Of a DNA stretch of 64,000 nt, positions 7,112-15,382 are shown in pieces. The notes under the pieces were generated by a model, which was given only the letters and a program-made list of their open reading frames with translations, did no database searches and was not told the origin of the DNA. A program made the translations under genes and the position numbers. This DNA comes from Rhizobium sp. BK602 (lineage in GTDB: Bacteria > Pseudomonadota > Alphaproteobacteria > Rhizobiales > Rhizobiaceae). The first letter of the stretch is position 1; the number at the start of each line of letters is the position of its first letter. Where the stretch lies: assembly GCF_014195095.1 (NCBI RefSeq), contig NZ_JACIBC010000005.1, forward strand, positions 372,001-436,000, given 5' to 3'.

Positions 7112-8323
7112 ATGAGCTGGAGCACCGTCGTTCCACAACTGCCGCGACAGCTTTGGCTATTGGCGGCCGCCGCTTTCGTGAACTTCCTCGGCTTCATGGT
7201 CATGCCTTTCCTGGTTCTCTATCTGACCCAGGTGACCGGTTTCTCCGTCGAGACAGCCGGCGTGATGCTCGCCCTCTTCGGTGCCGGCAACATTCTGGGA
7301 GCGTGGATCGGTGGACAGCTCAGCGACAGGATCGGCCCGGCCAATGTGCTGATCGCGAGCTTCACCGCGAGCGCGGTGTTCCTGTCGGCCATACCGGCTC
7401 TCTCGGGGGCCGTGTCCGTCGGATGCGTTCTCTTCGTGCTCGCCTTTGCCAACGGCGCCTTTCGCCCGGCCTATGATGCCTGCGTGGTGCGTCTGTGCCC
7501 GCAGGAGGAACGCCCGCGCGCCTATGCTGTTTATGTCGTCGCCATCAATATCGGCGCCGGCATTGCCGCCGCCATCGGCGGGCACCTCTACGGGTTCAAT
7601 CCCAGCATGATCTTCTATGTCGACGCGCTGACATCGCTGCTTGCCGCCGCGGCGGTGTTCTTGCTTCTCGATCGCGATGCACTGCGCCAGACCGCCGCCG
7701 CCGATGTCGGCAAGGCGGCGAAGCCGTCCCAGGCGCCCTACAGGAGCGCATCGTTTCTCATCGTATGCCTGGCGGCCTGCATATTGGAGGCGATCGGCAA
7801 GCAATCGTCGTCGACATTGCCGCTTTATGTCAGTTCGGACTATGGCATGACGCCACAGGCCTTCGGCAATCTCCTGACCGTCGGCCATATCGCCTTCGCC
7901 GCCGCCATTCTCCCGCTTTCGAACTGGGTGAAGTCGAAAAACCAGCTGAACATGGCAATCCTGGGCATGGGCGTCGTCGCGCTCGGATTTGGGGCCCTGC
8001 CGTTCGGATCGAGTGTCGCGACGCTCGTGATGCTCTACATGCTGATCACGTTCGGACAGCTGCTGTTCTACCCCGCCATCATGGCGATCGTCATGGGGCA
8101 GGCCGCGCAGAATGACGGGAAGAGCGGGGCCTATATGGGCTTCTATCGAACGATGCAGGCGGTTGCCGGCGTCGCCGCGCCGATCGTCGGAACCTTCATT
8201 TATGTTCAAGCCAGCCCGGAAGCACTATGGCTCGGCAGCGCCGCGCTCACGATCATCACCGCGCTCGTCCTCGGCCTCGGAAAAATGGCAGCCCGCCAGA
8301 TCGTATCCGAGAGCCGGCCGTAG
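7112..8323 (+). CDS. MFS transporter of the SagB cluster, probable exporter
   Basis: This 403-residue protein has about 12 membrane helices. The motif-A-like loop GGQLSDRIGPANVL (residues 70-83) is the MFS signature between helices 2 and 3, and the large central loop near residues 190-205 divides the two six-helix halves. AGAGG precedes the ATG. Genes just upstream encode a SagB-type enzyme and an amidase-like protein, so it may export their product. It is more like drug-exporter MFS proteins than sugar symporters, but substrate direction cannot be proved from sequence. Confidence 0.85.
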   Translation: MSWSTVVPQLPRQLWLLAAAAFVNFLGFMVMPFLVLYLTQVTGFSVETAGVMLALFGAGNILGAWIGGQLSDRIGPANVLIASFTASAVFLSAIPALSGAVSVGCVLFVLAFANGAFRPAYDACVVRLCPQEERPRAYAVYVVAINIGAGIAAAIGGHLYGFNPSMIFYVDALTSLLAAAAVFLLLDRDALRQTAAADVGKAAKPSQAPYRSASFLIVCLAACILEAIGKQSSSTLPLYVSSDYGMTPQAFGNLLTVGHIAFAAAILPLSNWVKSKNQLNMAILGMGVVALGFGALPFGSSVATLVMLYMLITFGQLLFYPAIMAIVMGQAAQNDGKSGAYMGFYRTMQAVAGVAAPIVGTFIYVQASPEALWLGSAALTIITALVLGLGKMAARQIVSESRP

Positions 8324-8348
8324 GCAAAGCCGGGCCGCCGGGACAGGC

Positions 8349-8371
8349 GGAGGACGCCGGCGGCGTCCTCC
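8349..8371. terminator. Hairpin between convergent MFS gene and putA
   Basis: GGAGGACGCC, loop GGC, GGCGTCCTCC form a perfect 10-bp stem between two convergent genes. No T-run follows on either side. It could serve as a bidirectional terminator or mRNA-end stabiliser. Confidence 0.65.
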
Positions 8372-8384
8372 GCGCAGCACCGCC

Positions 8385-11300
8385 TCATCCGATCGTCATC
8401 AGGCTCGCGTTGCCGCCGGCGGCAGCGGTGTTGATCGATGTCGACACTTCCTCCAGCAGCCAGTTGAGGCAATAGGCTTCGGGATTGCCGATGAGTTCAT
8501 CGGTCGTTGCCGCCTGCACAAGGACCAACGGGCCCGGAAGAGCCGCGAGTCTGCGATTGGCGGCAAGGACCGTGTCGTGATCGCCTTCCACCAACGCACC
8601 GGAGAACGGGCCATCCTTTTCCCAATCGGAGGTCCAGGCAATGCGCGTCCTGACGGTCGAGGGCAGGTCCGCCAGCGCCGTTCGCATGGCCTCCGATGCA
8701 TCGAGCGCGATGCTATTGCCGGTCGACAAGGCAGCGGCGATCTGCCGATACAGGCCCTGCTCGGTCTCGGGCACGAGCAGAATTTTGCCGCGCGGATGCA
8801 GAGCATAGAGGTTGCGCTCGCCAACCGGGCCTACCAGCTCCCTCTCCAGTCCAAGCGCCGAGCGGCCGGCAAAGCTGCGTGCCGCCTCGCCTTCCGCGAC
8901 CAGGCCCTTGCCATCGAGCCACTGGATGAATTCGCGCAGCACAGGATCGGTGTGGACGGAATCCTGATGCGGCGGCACCGGCGCCTGCTGGACGAGGCGG
9001 CCGATATAGAGCGGCCCACCGGCCTTCGGGCCGGTTCCCGACAGGCCACGGCCACCGAATGGCTGCACGCCGACCACGGCGCCGATGATGTTGCGATTGA
9101 CGTAGAGATTGCCGGCCTTGATGCGGCTGGTGACATGCGCGATGGTCTCATCCAGGCGCGTATGCAGGCCGAAGGTGAGGCCATATCCGGATGCGTTGAT
9201 CTCATCGATCAGGCGATCGAGATCGTTCCTGCGGTAGCGGATGACGTGCAGCACCGGCCCGAAGACCTCGCGCGTCAAACTGGACAGGGATTTGATCTCG
9301 ATCAGGGTCGGCGGGACGAAGGTGCCTTTGTCCGCGTCGGCCGGCAGCGGCAATTGCTCGATCCCGCATCCGAGCCCGCGCATTTTCTCGATGTGCCCGT
9401 TTATCTCGCGCATCGCGCCGTCATTGATAACCGGACCGATATCGACGCTGAGCGCGTCGGTGCGTCCAAGTGTCAGTTCCCGCAGCGCACCCTTGAGCAT
9501 GGTGATGGTCTTGTCCGCAACCTCCTCCTGCAGGCAGAGGACGCGGAGCGCCGAGCAACGCTGGCCGGCACTGTCGAAGGCCGAGGCGATGACATCGGCG
9601 ACGACCTGTTCGGAGAGAGCCGAGGAATCCACGATCATGCCGTTCTGGCCGCCGGTTTCGGCGATCAGCGGTATCGGCTTTCCGGTTACCGAGAGGCGTT
9701 CGGCCAATTGCGCCTGAATGAGGCGGGCAACCTCGGTCGAGCCGGTAAACATCACGCCGGCAGTCTGCGGCGCGCCGACCAGCGCGGCGCCGAGCCGGCC
9801 GCTTCCGGGAACGAATTGAAGCGCCCCGACGGGCACGCCTGCCTCATGCAGGATTTTCACGCTCTCCGCGGCAATGATCGGCGTCACGCCGGCGGGCTTT
9901 GCCAGGACAGGATTGCCCGCGACCAGAGCCGCGGCGACCTGCCCGGTGAAAATGGCAAGCGGGAAATTCCACGGGCTGATGCAGACGATCGGTCCCAGAG
10001 GAGCATGGGACGGTCCGAGCGTCCGTCTCGCCTGCTCGGCATAATAGCGCAGGAAGTCGATTGCCTCGCGCACCTCGCCGATCGCATTGGCGGCAGATTT
10101 GCCCGCCTCGCGAATGATGATCCCCATCAGGGTTTCAATGCGCGATTGCATGATGTCCGCCGCCCGGTCGAGGCAGGCGGCGCGATCGGCCGGGGCGACG
10201 GCGGCCCATTCCGGCGCAAAGGCCGCGGCCATTTCCACGATCCTGTCCGCATCCTCCACCTTCAATTCCGTGACGAGGCCGACGCTATCGCCATGATCAG
10301 CCGGATTTGGAACGGGGCGCGTGTCGCCATCCACGGGGCCGTCCGCGAGGATGGGGAACGCATGCCATTGCGTTTTGGTGGAACCGATCAACGCGGCCGA
10401 AAGCCCGGTAAGCGTCGACTCGCTGGAAAGATCGAGCCCATCCGAATTCTGCCTCGCATTGCCATATATGGCCTTCGGCAGAGCGATCTGATCGTGCGGC
10501 GCACCCACGACCGGCATGGCCGCGACGACCTCGGCCGGGTCGGCGATCAGCGCGTCGACCGATACGCCGGGATCGGAGATGCGGTTGACGAAGGAGGAAT
10601 TGGCGCCGTTCTCCAGCAGCCGCCGGACGAGATAGGCAAGCAGGGTCTCATGGGTTCCGACCGGCGCGTATATCCGGCAGGGGCGATCGAGCTTGTCCTT
10701 GCCGACCACCTCGTCGTAGAGCGGTTCGCCCATCCCGTGCAAGCACTGGAACTCATATTTGCCGACCTGAAAATCCGGCCCCGCCAGATGGTAGATGGCG
10801 GCGGCGGTCTGCGCATTATGGGTAGCGAATTGCGGAAAGACTGCGTCCGGGGCGGCCAGCAGCTTACGCGCGCAAGCGATATAGGCGACGTCGGTATAGA
10901 TTTTGCGGGTATAGACCGGATAGCCCTCCAGACCGTCGAGCTGGGCGCGCTTGATTTCCGCATCCCAATAGGCGCCCTTGACCAGGCGCACCATCATGCG
11001 CCGGCCGGATCGGCGCGCGAGATCGATGATGTAGTCGAGCACGAAGGGGCAGCGCTTGCCATAGGCCTGCACGACGAAACCGAGGCCGTTCCAGCCCGCC
11101 AATGCCGGATCGAAGCAAAGCTCCTCCAGGAGATCGAGCGAGAGCTCCAGCCGGTCGGCTTCCTCGGCGTCGATGTTGAGCCCGATATCGTAAGCCTTGG
11201 CGATCAGCGCCAAAGCTCTCACCTTCGGCAGCAGCTCACCCATCACCCGCTGCAATTGCACGCGGCTGTAGCGTGGATGGAGTGCGGAAAGCTTGATCGA

Positions 11301-12089
11301 AATGCCCGGACCTTCATAGATCCCACGGCCGCCGGCCGCCTTGCCGATGGCATGGATCGCCTTTTCGTAATCCTTGTAATAGCGCTCCGCGTCGGCGGCC
11401 GTCGTCGCCGCCTCTCCGAGCATGTCGTAGGAATAGCGGAAGCCCCTGGCCTCCAGCGGCCGGGCACGTTCCAGCGCCTCCTTGATGGTTTCGCCGGTGA
11501 CGAACTGCTCGCCCATCATCCGCATCGCCATGTCGACGCCGCGACGGATCACCGGTTCGCCGGCCCGCGCGATGAGCCGCGACAACGCGGCGGAAAGCCC
11601 CCTGTCATTGACGGTGGAGGTTAGCTTCCCGGTCACCACCAGCCCCCAGGTGGCGGCGTTGACGAAGAGCGATTTGCCGCCACCGATATGGGACGACCAG
11701 TCGCCCTCAGCGATCTTGTCACGGATCAGGGCGTCACGCGTCGCGACATCCGGTATCCGCAGCAGCGCCTCGGCCAGGCACATCAACGCCACGCCTTCCT
11801 GGCTCGACAGCGAATATTCCTGGACCAGCCCTTCGACGCCGGTACCCTTGTGCTTGGCGCGCAGCGCCTCGATCAGCGTACGGGCCGTCATCCGGATATC
11901 GTAGCGCTTCGCCTCCGATACGCGCGCCGCCGCCACCAGCGGCGGCAGGCATTCGGTCTCCGACCGGCGGTAGGCGGCGGTTATGGCCTGCCGAAGCTCG
12001 CTCTGGGGGCGGACCGGGGGAGCGAAAGCGGAAAATGGCGAGGCACCGCCGTCTTCTTGCGGATGGGTATCGGCCACTATGTTCAGCAT
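8385..12089 (-). CDS. putA: Bifunctional proline dehydrogenase / P5C dehydrogenase PutA
   Basis: This 1234-residue enzyme converts proline to glutamate. The N-terminal half holds the FAD-binding proline dehydrogenase barrel (RGIYEGPGISIKLSALHPRY, then NIDAEEADRLELSLDLLE and MVRLVKGAYWDAEIKRAQ). The C-terminal half is a P5C dehydrogenase with PWNFPLAIF, ETGGQN and the catalytic Cys in DSAGQRCSAL near residue 845. A C-terminal extension after about residue 1050 fits the longer PutA class. There is no ribbon-helix-helix domain at the N-terminus, so it is not self-repressing as in enterics. The divergent Lrp-type gene is the likely activator. Confidence 0.97.
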   Translation of the reverse strand: MLNIVADTHPQEDGGASPFSAFAPPVRPQSELRQAITAAYRRSETECLPPLVAAARVSEAKRYDIRMTARTLIEALRAKHKGTGVEGLVQEYSLSSQEGVALMCLAEALLRIPDVATRDALIRDKIAEGDWSSHIGGGKSLFVNAATWGLVVTGKLTSTVNDRGLSAALSRLIARAGEPVIRRGVDMAMRMMGEQFVTGETIKEALERARPLEARGFRYSYDMLGEAATTAADAERYYKDYEKAIHAIGKAAGGRGIYEGPGISIKLSALHPRYSRVQLQRVMGELLPKVRALALIAKAYDIGLNIDAEEADRLELSLDLLEELCFDPALAGWNGLGFVVQAYGKRCPFVLDYIIDLARRSGRRMMVRLVKGAYWDAEIKRAQLDGLEGYPVYTRKIYTDVAYIACARKLLAAPDAVFPQFATHNAQTAAAIYHLAGPDFQVGKYEFQCLHGMGEPLYDEVVGKDKLDRPCRIYAPVGTHETLLAYLVRRLLENGANSSFVNRISDPGVSVDALIADPAEVVAAMPVVGAPHDQIALPKAIYGNARQNSDGLDLSSESTLTGLSAALIGSTKTQWHAFPILADGPVDGDTRPVPNPADHGDSVGLVTELKVEDADRIVEMAAAFAPEWAAVAPADRAACLDRAADIMQSRIETLMGIIIREAGKSAANAIGEVREAIDFLRYYAEQARRTLGPSHAPLGPIVCISPWNFPLAIFTGQVAAALVAGNPVLAKPAGVTPIIAAESVKILHEAGVPVGALQFVPGSGRLGAALVGAPQTAGVMFTGSTEVARLIQAQLAERLSVTGKPIPLIAETGGQNGMIVDSSALSEQVVADVIASAFDSAGQRCSALRVLCLQEEVADKTITMLKGALRELTLGRTDALSVDIGPVINDGAMREINGHIEKMRGLGCGIEQLPLPADADKGTFVPPTLIEIKSLSSLTREVFGPVLHVIRYRRNDLDRLIDEINASGYGLTFGLHTRLDETIAHVTSRIKAGNLYVNRNIIGAVVGVQPFGGRGLSGTGPKAGGPLYIGRLVQQAPVPPHQDSVHTDPVLREFIQWLDGKGLVAEGEAARSFAGRSALGLERELVGPVGERNLYALHPRGKILLVPETEQGLYRQIAAALSTGNSIALDASEAMRTALADLPSTVRTRIAWTSDWEKDGPFSGALVEGDHDTVLAANRRLAALPGPLVLVQAATTDELIGNPEAYCLNWLLEEVSTSINTAAAGGNASLMTIG

Positions 12090-12260
12090 CTATTAGCCTC
12101 TGGAATGACGTGCGTGTTGGCGGATCAAGGCAATGACGAGGCTCGTCCCCGTCGTGGTATTGCATCGGCTCAATCATAAATCACGAGTGCATTGCATTCA
12201 GACTTCATTTGCATGTAATCATTTCCACATCGACTTATTTTTCTCGAAAGAATGCGCATA
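12090..12260. promoter_or_regulatory. putA/putR divergent regulatory region
   Basis: This 171-bp AT-rich spacer between putA and its divergent regulator must hold both promoters. It includes repeated TGCAT-type blocks (GCATTGCATT near 12190 and TTTGCATG near 12209) in loose inverted arrangement, plausible for an Lrp/AsnC site. The binding site is not proven. Confidence 0.4.
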
Positions 12261-12755
12261 ATGACTACAGAAAAGCCATCCCATGGTGATTTGGACCATT
12301 TCGATCTCAAGATCCTCGAAGTCGTCACCGAGGACGGGCGCATATCGATCACAGATCTTGCCGCCCGGATCGGATTGTCCAAAACGCCCTGCCAGCTTCG
12401 CCTGAAAAGGCTCGTGGACGAAGGATATATTGAAGGCTTTTCCGCCATTCTCAATCCCGCAAAGCTCGGACTGGATCATATCGCCTTCGCGGAGGTGAAA
12501 TTGTCGAGCACCCAGGAAGATGCGCTTCGTAGCTTCAACCTGGCCGTCCGAAAGATCAAGGAGGTGGAGGAATGCCACATGATCGCCGGCCGGTTCGACT
12601 ATCTCCTGAAAATACGCACACGCGACATCCGGCGCTATCGCCATGTGCTGGGCGAGAGGATCTCCACCCTGCCTTATGTGGCCAGCACCTCGACAAGCGT
12701 CGCGATGGAGACCGTGAAGGAAGCGCGGGGCGGCTTCAGCACAGGCGGCGCGTGA
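12261..12755 (+). CDS. putR: Lrp/AsnC-family regulator, probable proline-responsive PutR
   Basis: This is a 164-residue Lrp-family protein. The N-terminal helix-turn-helix region (LDHFDLKILEVVTEDGRISITDLAARIGLSKTPCQLRLKRL) is followed by a RAM ligand-binding domain (FAEVKLSS, then VEECHMIAGRFDYLLKIRT, where Lrp proteins have the conserved G-x-x-D-Y-L). It is divergent from putA, as PutR is in Agrobacterium and Rhizobium, where it activates putA in response to proline. The start could be ATG 12252 or 12261. The latter has a GAAAG 10 bases upstream. Confidence 0.85.
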   Translation: MTTEKPSHGDLDHFDLKILEVVTEDGRISITDLAARIGLSKTPCQLRLKRLVDEGYIEGFSAILNPAKLGLDHIAFAEVKLSSTQEDALRSFNLAVRKIKEVEECHMIAGRFDYLLKIRTRDIRRYRHVLGERISTLPYVASTSTSVAMETVKEARGGFSTGGA

Positions 12756-12985
12756 CGGCGAAAGCCGAAGCCCGTGTGTTATTTATTCCGATTGATTTGT
12801 TCAGGTTCTAAACTTAACGTCCGCCGAGATAACCCCATAGCCCGGCGGATCATCGCATTGCTTAGCTCCCCGCAGCGTCAGCTCCTGCGCATCATCAACC
12901 AATCCGACCGGTCGAAGCCAATGGGCTGTCGCGCCATGCCGCCCATCCTTTCCTGAATTGCTCCCAACCCGAATTGAGGTTTCCC

Positions 12986-14428
12986 ATGCGCATCGCCGTC
13001 GGAGGCATTCATACCGAATGCAGCACGTATAATCCGGTCCTGGCCGAAGAAAAGGATTTCCGCATCCTGCGCGGCGAGGCGCTGACCGCATCCCCCTATT
13101 TCGCCTTTCTGAAGGATTACGACGTCGAGTTCCTGCCGACGATCCATGCACGGGCCATCGCAGGCGGCCCGGTCGCCCGCCATACCTACGAGGCTTTCAA
13201 GGCGGAATTTCTGGAACGGCTGAAAGCGCTCTTGCCGCTCGACGGACTCTATCTCGCCATGCACGGCGCAATGTATGTCGAGGGCATGGAAGACGCCGAG
13301 GGCGACTGGATCGCGGCCGCCCGCGCCGTCGTCGGCGACGACTGCACGGTCTCAGCCAGCTACGACCTGCACGGCAACGTCACCCAGCGCATCATCGACG
13401 CACTCGACATGTATTCCACCTACCGCACCGCGCCGCATATCGATGTCGAGGAAACCATGCGCCGCGCGGTGAAAATGCTGACCCAGAGCCTGAAGACCGG
13501 CGTGAAGCCGATCCTGCTCTGGGCGCCGATCCCGGTGTTGCTGCCGGGTGAGCGTACCAGCACGGTCGACGAGCCGGCCAAGAGCCTCTACGACCTCTTG
13601 CCCGGCATCGACGCCATCGACGGCGTCTGGGATGCCTCTTTGATGGTCGGCTATGTCTGGGCCGACGAACCGCGCGCCACCGCCGCCGCCATCATGACCG
13701 GCACGGACCGCGCCGTATTGGAGCGCGAGGCGAAACGACTGGCGCAGGCCTATTGGGATGCCCGCCATGATTTCGTCTTCGGCTGCGAGACCGGCTCGAT
13801 CGAGGACTGCGTCGCCAAGGCGATCGCCAGCCCGACGGCGCCCGTGGTGCTCGCCGAATCCGGCGACAATCCCACCGGCGGCGGAGTCGGCGACCGCGCC
13901 GATGTCCTGGCCGAGCTGATCGCCAAGGATGCGCGCGGCGTCGTCTTCGCCGGGATCGCCGACAAGGCGGCGACCAAGGCCTGCTATGCCGCCGGCGCCG
14001 GCGCCCGGCTCGATCTTACGGTCGGCGCCTCGCTGGACACCCAGGGCAGCAAGCCGGTCAAGGGTCAGTTCACCGTCAAGTTCCTGCTGGAGACTACCGA
14101 CGAGAGCGACGCTCAGGCCGTGGTTACGGTCGGCGGCATCGATCTCGTCCTGTCGGCCAAGCGCCGCCCCTATCACAACATCGCCGACTTCACCCGCCTG
14201 GGCCTCGATCCGCATCGGGCAAAGATCATCGTCGTAAAGTCCGGCTACCTCTCGCCCGACCTCGCCCCCATCGCCAATCCGAACCTGATGGCGCTGTCGC
14301 CCGGCGTGGTCGACCAGTTCGTCGAGCGGCTGCCGCGGCTGCGCAAGCAGAAGCCGACCTATCCCTTCGACAAGGACTTCGCCTTCACGCCGCAAGTGGC
14401 GCTCTCGGCGCGCTCGACCGGCCGCTAA
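12986..14428 (+). CDS. M81-family metallopeptidase, MlrC-like
   Basis: The 480-residue protein starts at ATG 12986, with TGAGG about 7 bases upstream. The opening GGIHTECSTYNP and the inner LYLAMHGAMYVEGMEDAEGDWI and SYDLHGNVTQRI segments are typical of MlrC-type proteins, with His and Glu/Asp residues thought to bind zinc. MlrC cleaves the linearised microcystin tetrapeptide in Sphingomonas; other members have unknown substrates. Downstream lie a GntR regulator, a peptide ABC importer and a gamma-glutamyltransferase, so it may hydrolyse an imported small peptide-like compound. Confidence 0.85.
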   Translation: MRIAVGGIHTECSTYNPVLAEEKDFRILRGEALTASPYFAFLKDYDVEFLPTIHARAIAGGPVARHTYEAFKAEFLERLKALLPLDGLYLAMHGAMYVEGMEDAEGDWIAAARAVVGDDCTVSASYDLHGNVTQRIIDALDMYSTYRTAPHIDVEETMRRAVKMLTQSLKTGVKPILLWAPIPVLLPGERTSTVDEPAKSLYDLLPGIDAIDGVWDASLMVGYVWADEPRATAAAIMTGTDRAVLEREAKRLAQAYWDARHDFVFGCETGSIEDCVAKAIASPTAPVVLAESGDNPTGGGVGDRADVLAELIAKDARGVVFAGIADKAATKACYAAGAGARLDLTVGASLDTQGSKPVKGQFTVKFLLETTDESDAQAVVTVGGIDLVLSAKRRPYHNIADFTRLGLDPHRAKIIVVKSGYLSPDLAPIANPNLMALSPGVVDQFVERLPRLRKQKPTYPFDKDFAFTPQVALSARSTGR

Positions 14429-14533
14429 TCTGCGGCACGAGAGCCGAGCGACCACGCAATCGCACAAACATTATGCACTGCGACAGACTGCTCAAAAAAG
14501 AGCTTGACGCTGCCATGGAGTTGAACTTGTATT

Positions 14534-14560
14534 GAACCAATCTGAAATTGGTTCGGACCA
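14534..14560. promoter_or_regulatory. Overlapping palindromes before the GntR gene
   Basis: GAACCAAT-CTGAA-ATTGGTTC (14534-14554) is a perfect 8-bp inverted repeat. It overlaps TGGT-TCGG-ACCA (14549-14560), similar to the TGGT-N3-ACCA operators of FadR-type GntR proteins. The position, just upstream of the GntR start at 14569, suggests autoregulation. Confidence 0.55.
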
Positions 14561-14568
14561 TTCGCCCC

Positions 14569-15306
14569 ATGGCAACCAGCGGCCTTCCTGAAAATTCGAC
14601 CTATGCCCTGGAGAAGCTCCGGGGCCTGCTCGGTTCGAACGGACTGCCGCCGGATGGGAAGCTGCCGACCGAGCGGACCTTGTCGGAGATGTTCGGCGTC
14701 AGCCGCCGCGCCATTCGCCGGGCATTGGAGGTCTTGGAAGCCGAGGGCCGCATCTGGCGGCGCCAGGGCTCAGGCACCTATGCCGGCCAGCGTCCGGACG
14801 ACTGGAGCCAGCATGTCGGATCGATGGTCGCTGGCACCAATTTCATGGAGATCATGGAGGTGCGCCTGCGCGTCGAGCCGCAGCTTGCCCAGCTGGCGGC
14901 CATGCGCGCCAGGTCCGACGACATCGAGCGCATGTATGAGCTGACGAAGAAAATCGTCGCCAGCGACGATGCCGACAGCCGCGAATTATGGGACGGGGCG
15001 CTGCATCGCCTGATCGCGCAAAGCGCCGGCAACCAGTTCTTCCTGACCATTTTCGACGTGATCAACCACGTTCGCCAGGACGAGGCTTGGCAAACCATTC
15101 GCGAATTGGCCCGCAGCACCAACAATACGCGCCCGGCTTCCTATGCTCAGCACATGGCGATCATCGACGCAATCGCGGCGCACGATCCGATGAAGGCGGC
15201 CGAGGCCATGCGTCAGCATCTGCTGATGCTGCAGGAGAGCCTGATCCGCGTCACTTCGCTCGATGCCGAGCAGCCTCGAAAGGAAATGGCCGAAGAACTC
15301 GGCTGA
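14569..15306 (+). CDS. GntR/FadR-family transcriptional regulator
   Basis: This 245-residue regulator has an N-terminal winged helix (LPTERTLSEMFGVSRRAIRRALEVLEAEGRIWRRQGSGTY) and a C-terminal all-helical FCD domain (MEIMEVRLRVEPQLAQLAA, then LWDGALHRLIAQSAGNQFF and AHDPMKAAEAMRQHL). The start at ATG 14569 leaves the palindromic region free; a TTG at 14548 would overlap it. It precedes the peptide transporter operon by 76 bp and probably represses it until the imported substrate or its breakdown product is present. Confidence 0.9.
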   Translation: MATSGLPENSTYALEKLRGLLGSNGLPPDGKLPTERTLSEMFGVSRRAIRRALEVLEAEGRIWRRQGSGTYAGQRPDDWSQHVGSMVAGTNFMEIMEVRLRVEPQLAQLAAMRARSDDIERMYELTKKIVASDDADSRELWDGALHRLIAQSAGNQFFLTIFDVINHVRQDEAWQTIRELARSTNNTRPASYAQHMAIIDAIAAHDPMKAAEAMRQHLLMLQESLIRVTSLDAEQPRKEMAEELG

Positions 15307-15382
15307 CGCATCAAGACTGACCGACCGGAGGGGAAACCGGCCGGAACTGCATTGAAGATAAAAATATAATCAGGAGAACAGG

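Noticed and set aside
4320..8323. Direct identification of the SagB block as a trifolitoxin cluster
   Set aside because: No short precursor like TfxA is visible and no second tfx-like modification gene is present. Only the McbC-like enzyme is shared in kind, so I keep it as a separate system.
8112..11624. 1170-codon open frame on the plus strand
   Set aside because: It lies entirely opposite putA, whose protein sequence and catalytic motifs are clear. The plus frame is arginine/aspartate-rich with no domain, a codon-bias shadow of GC-rich DNA.
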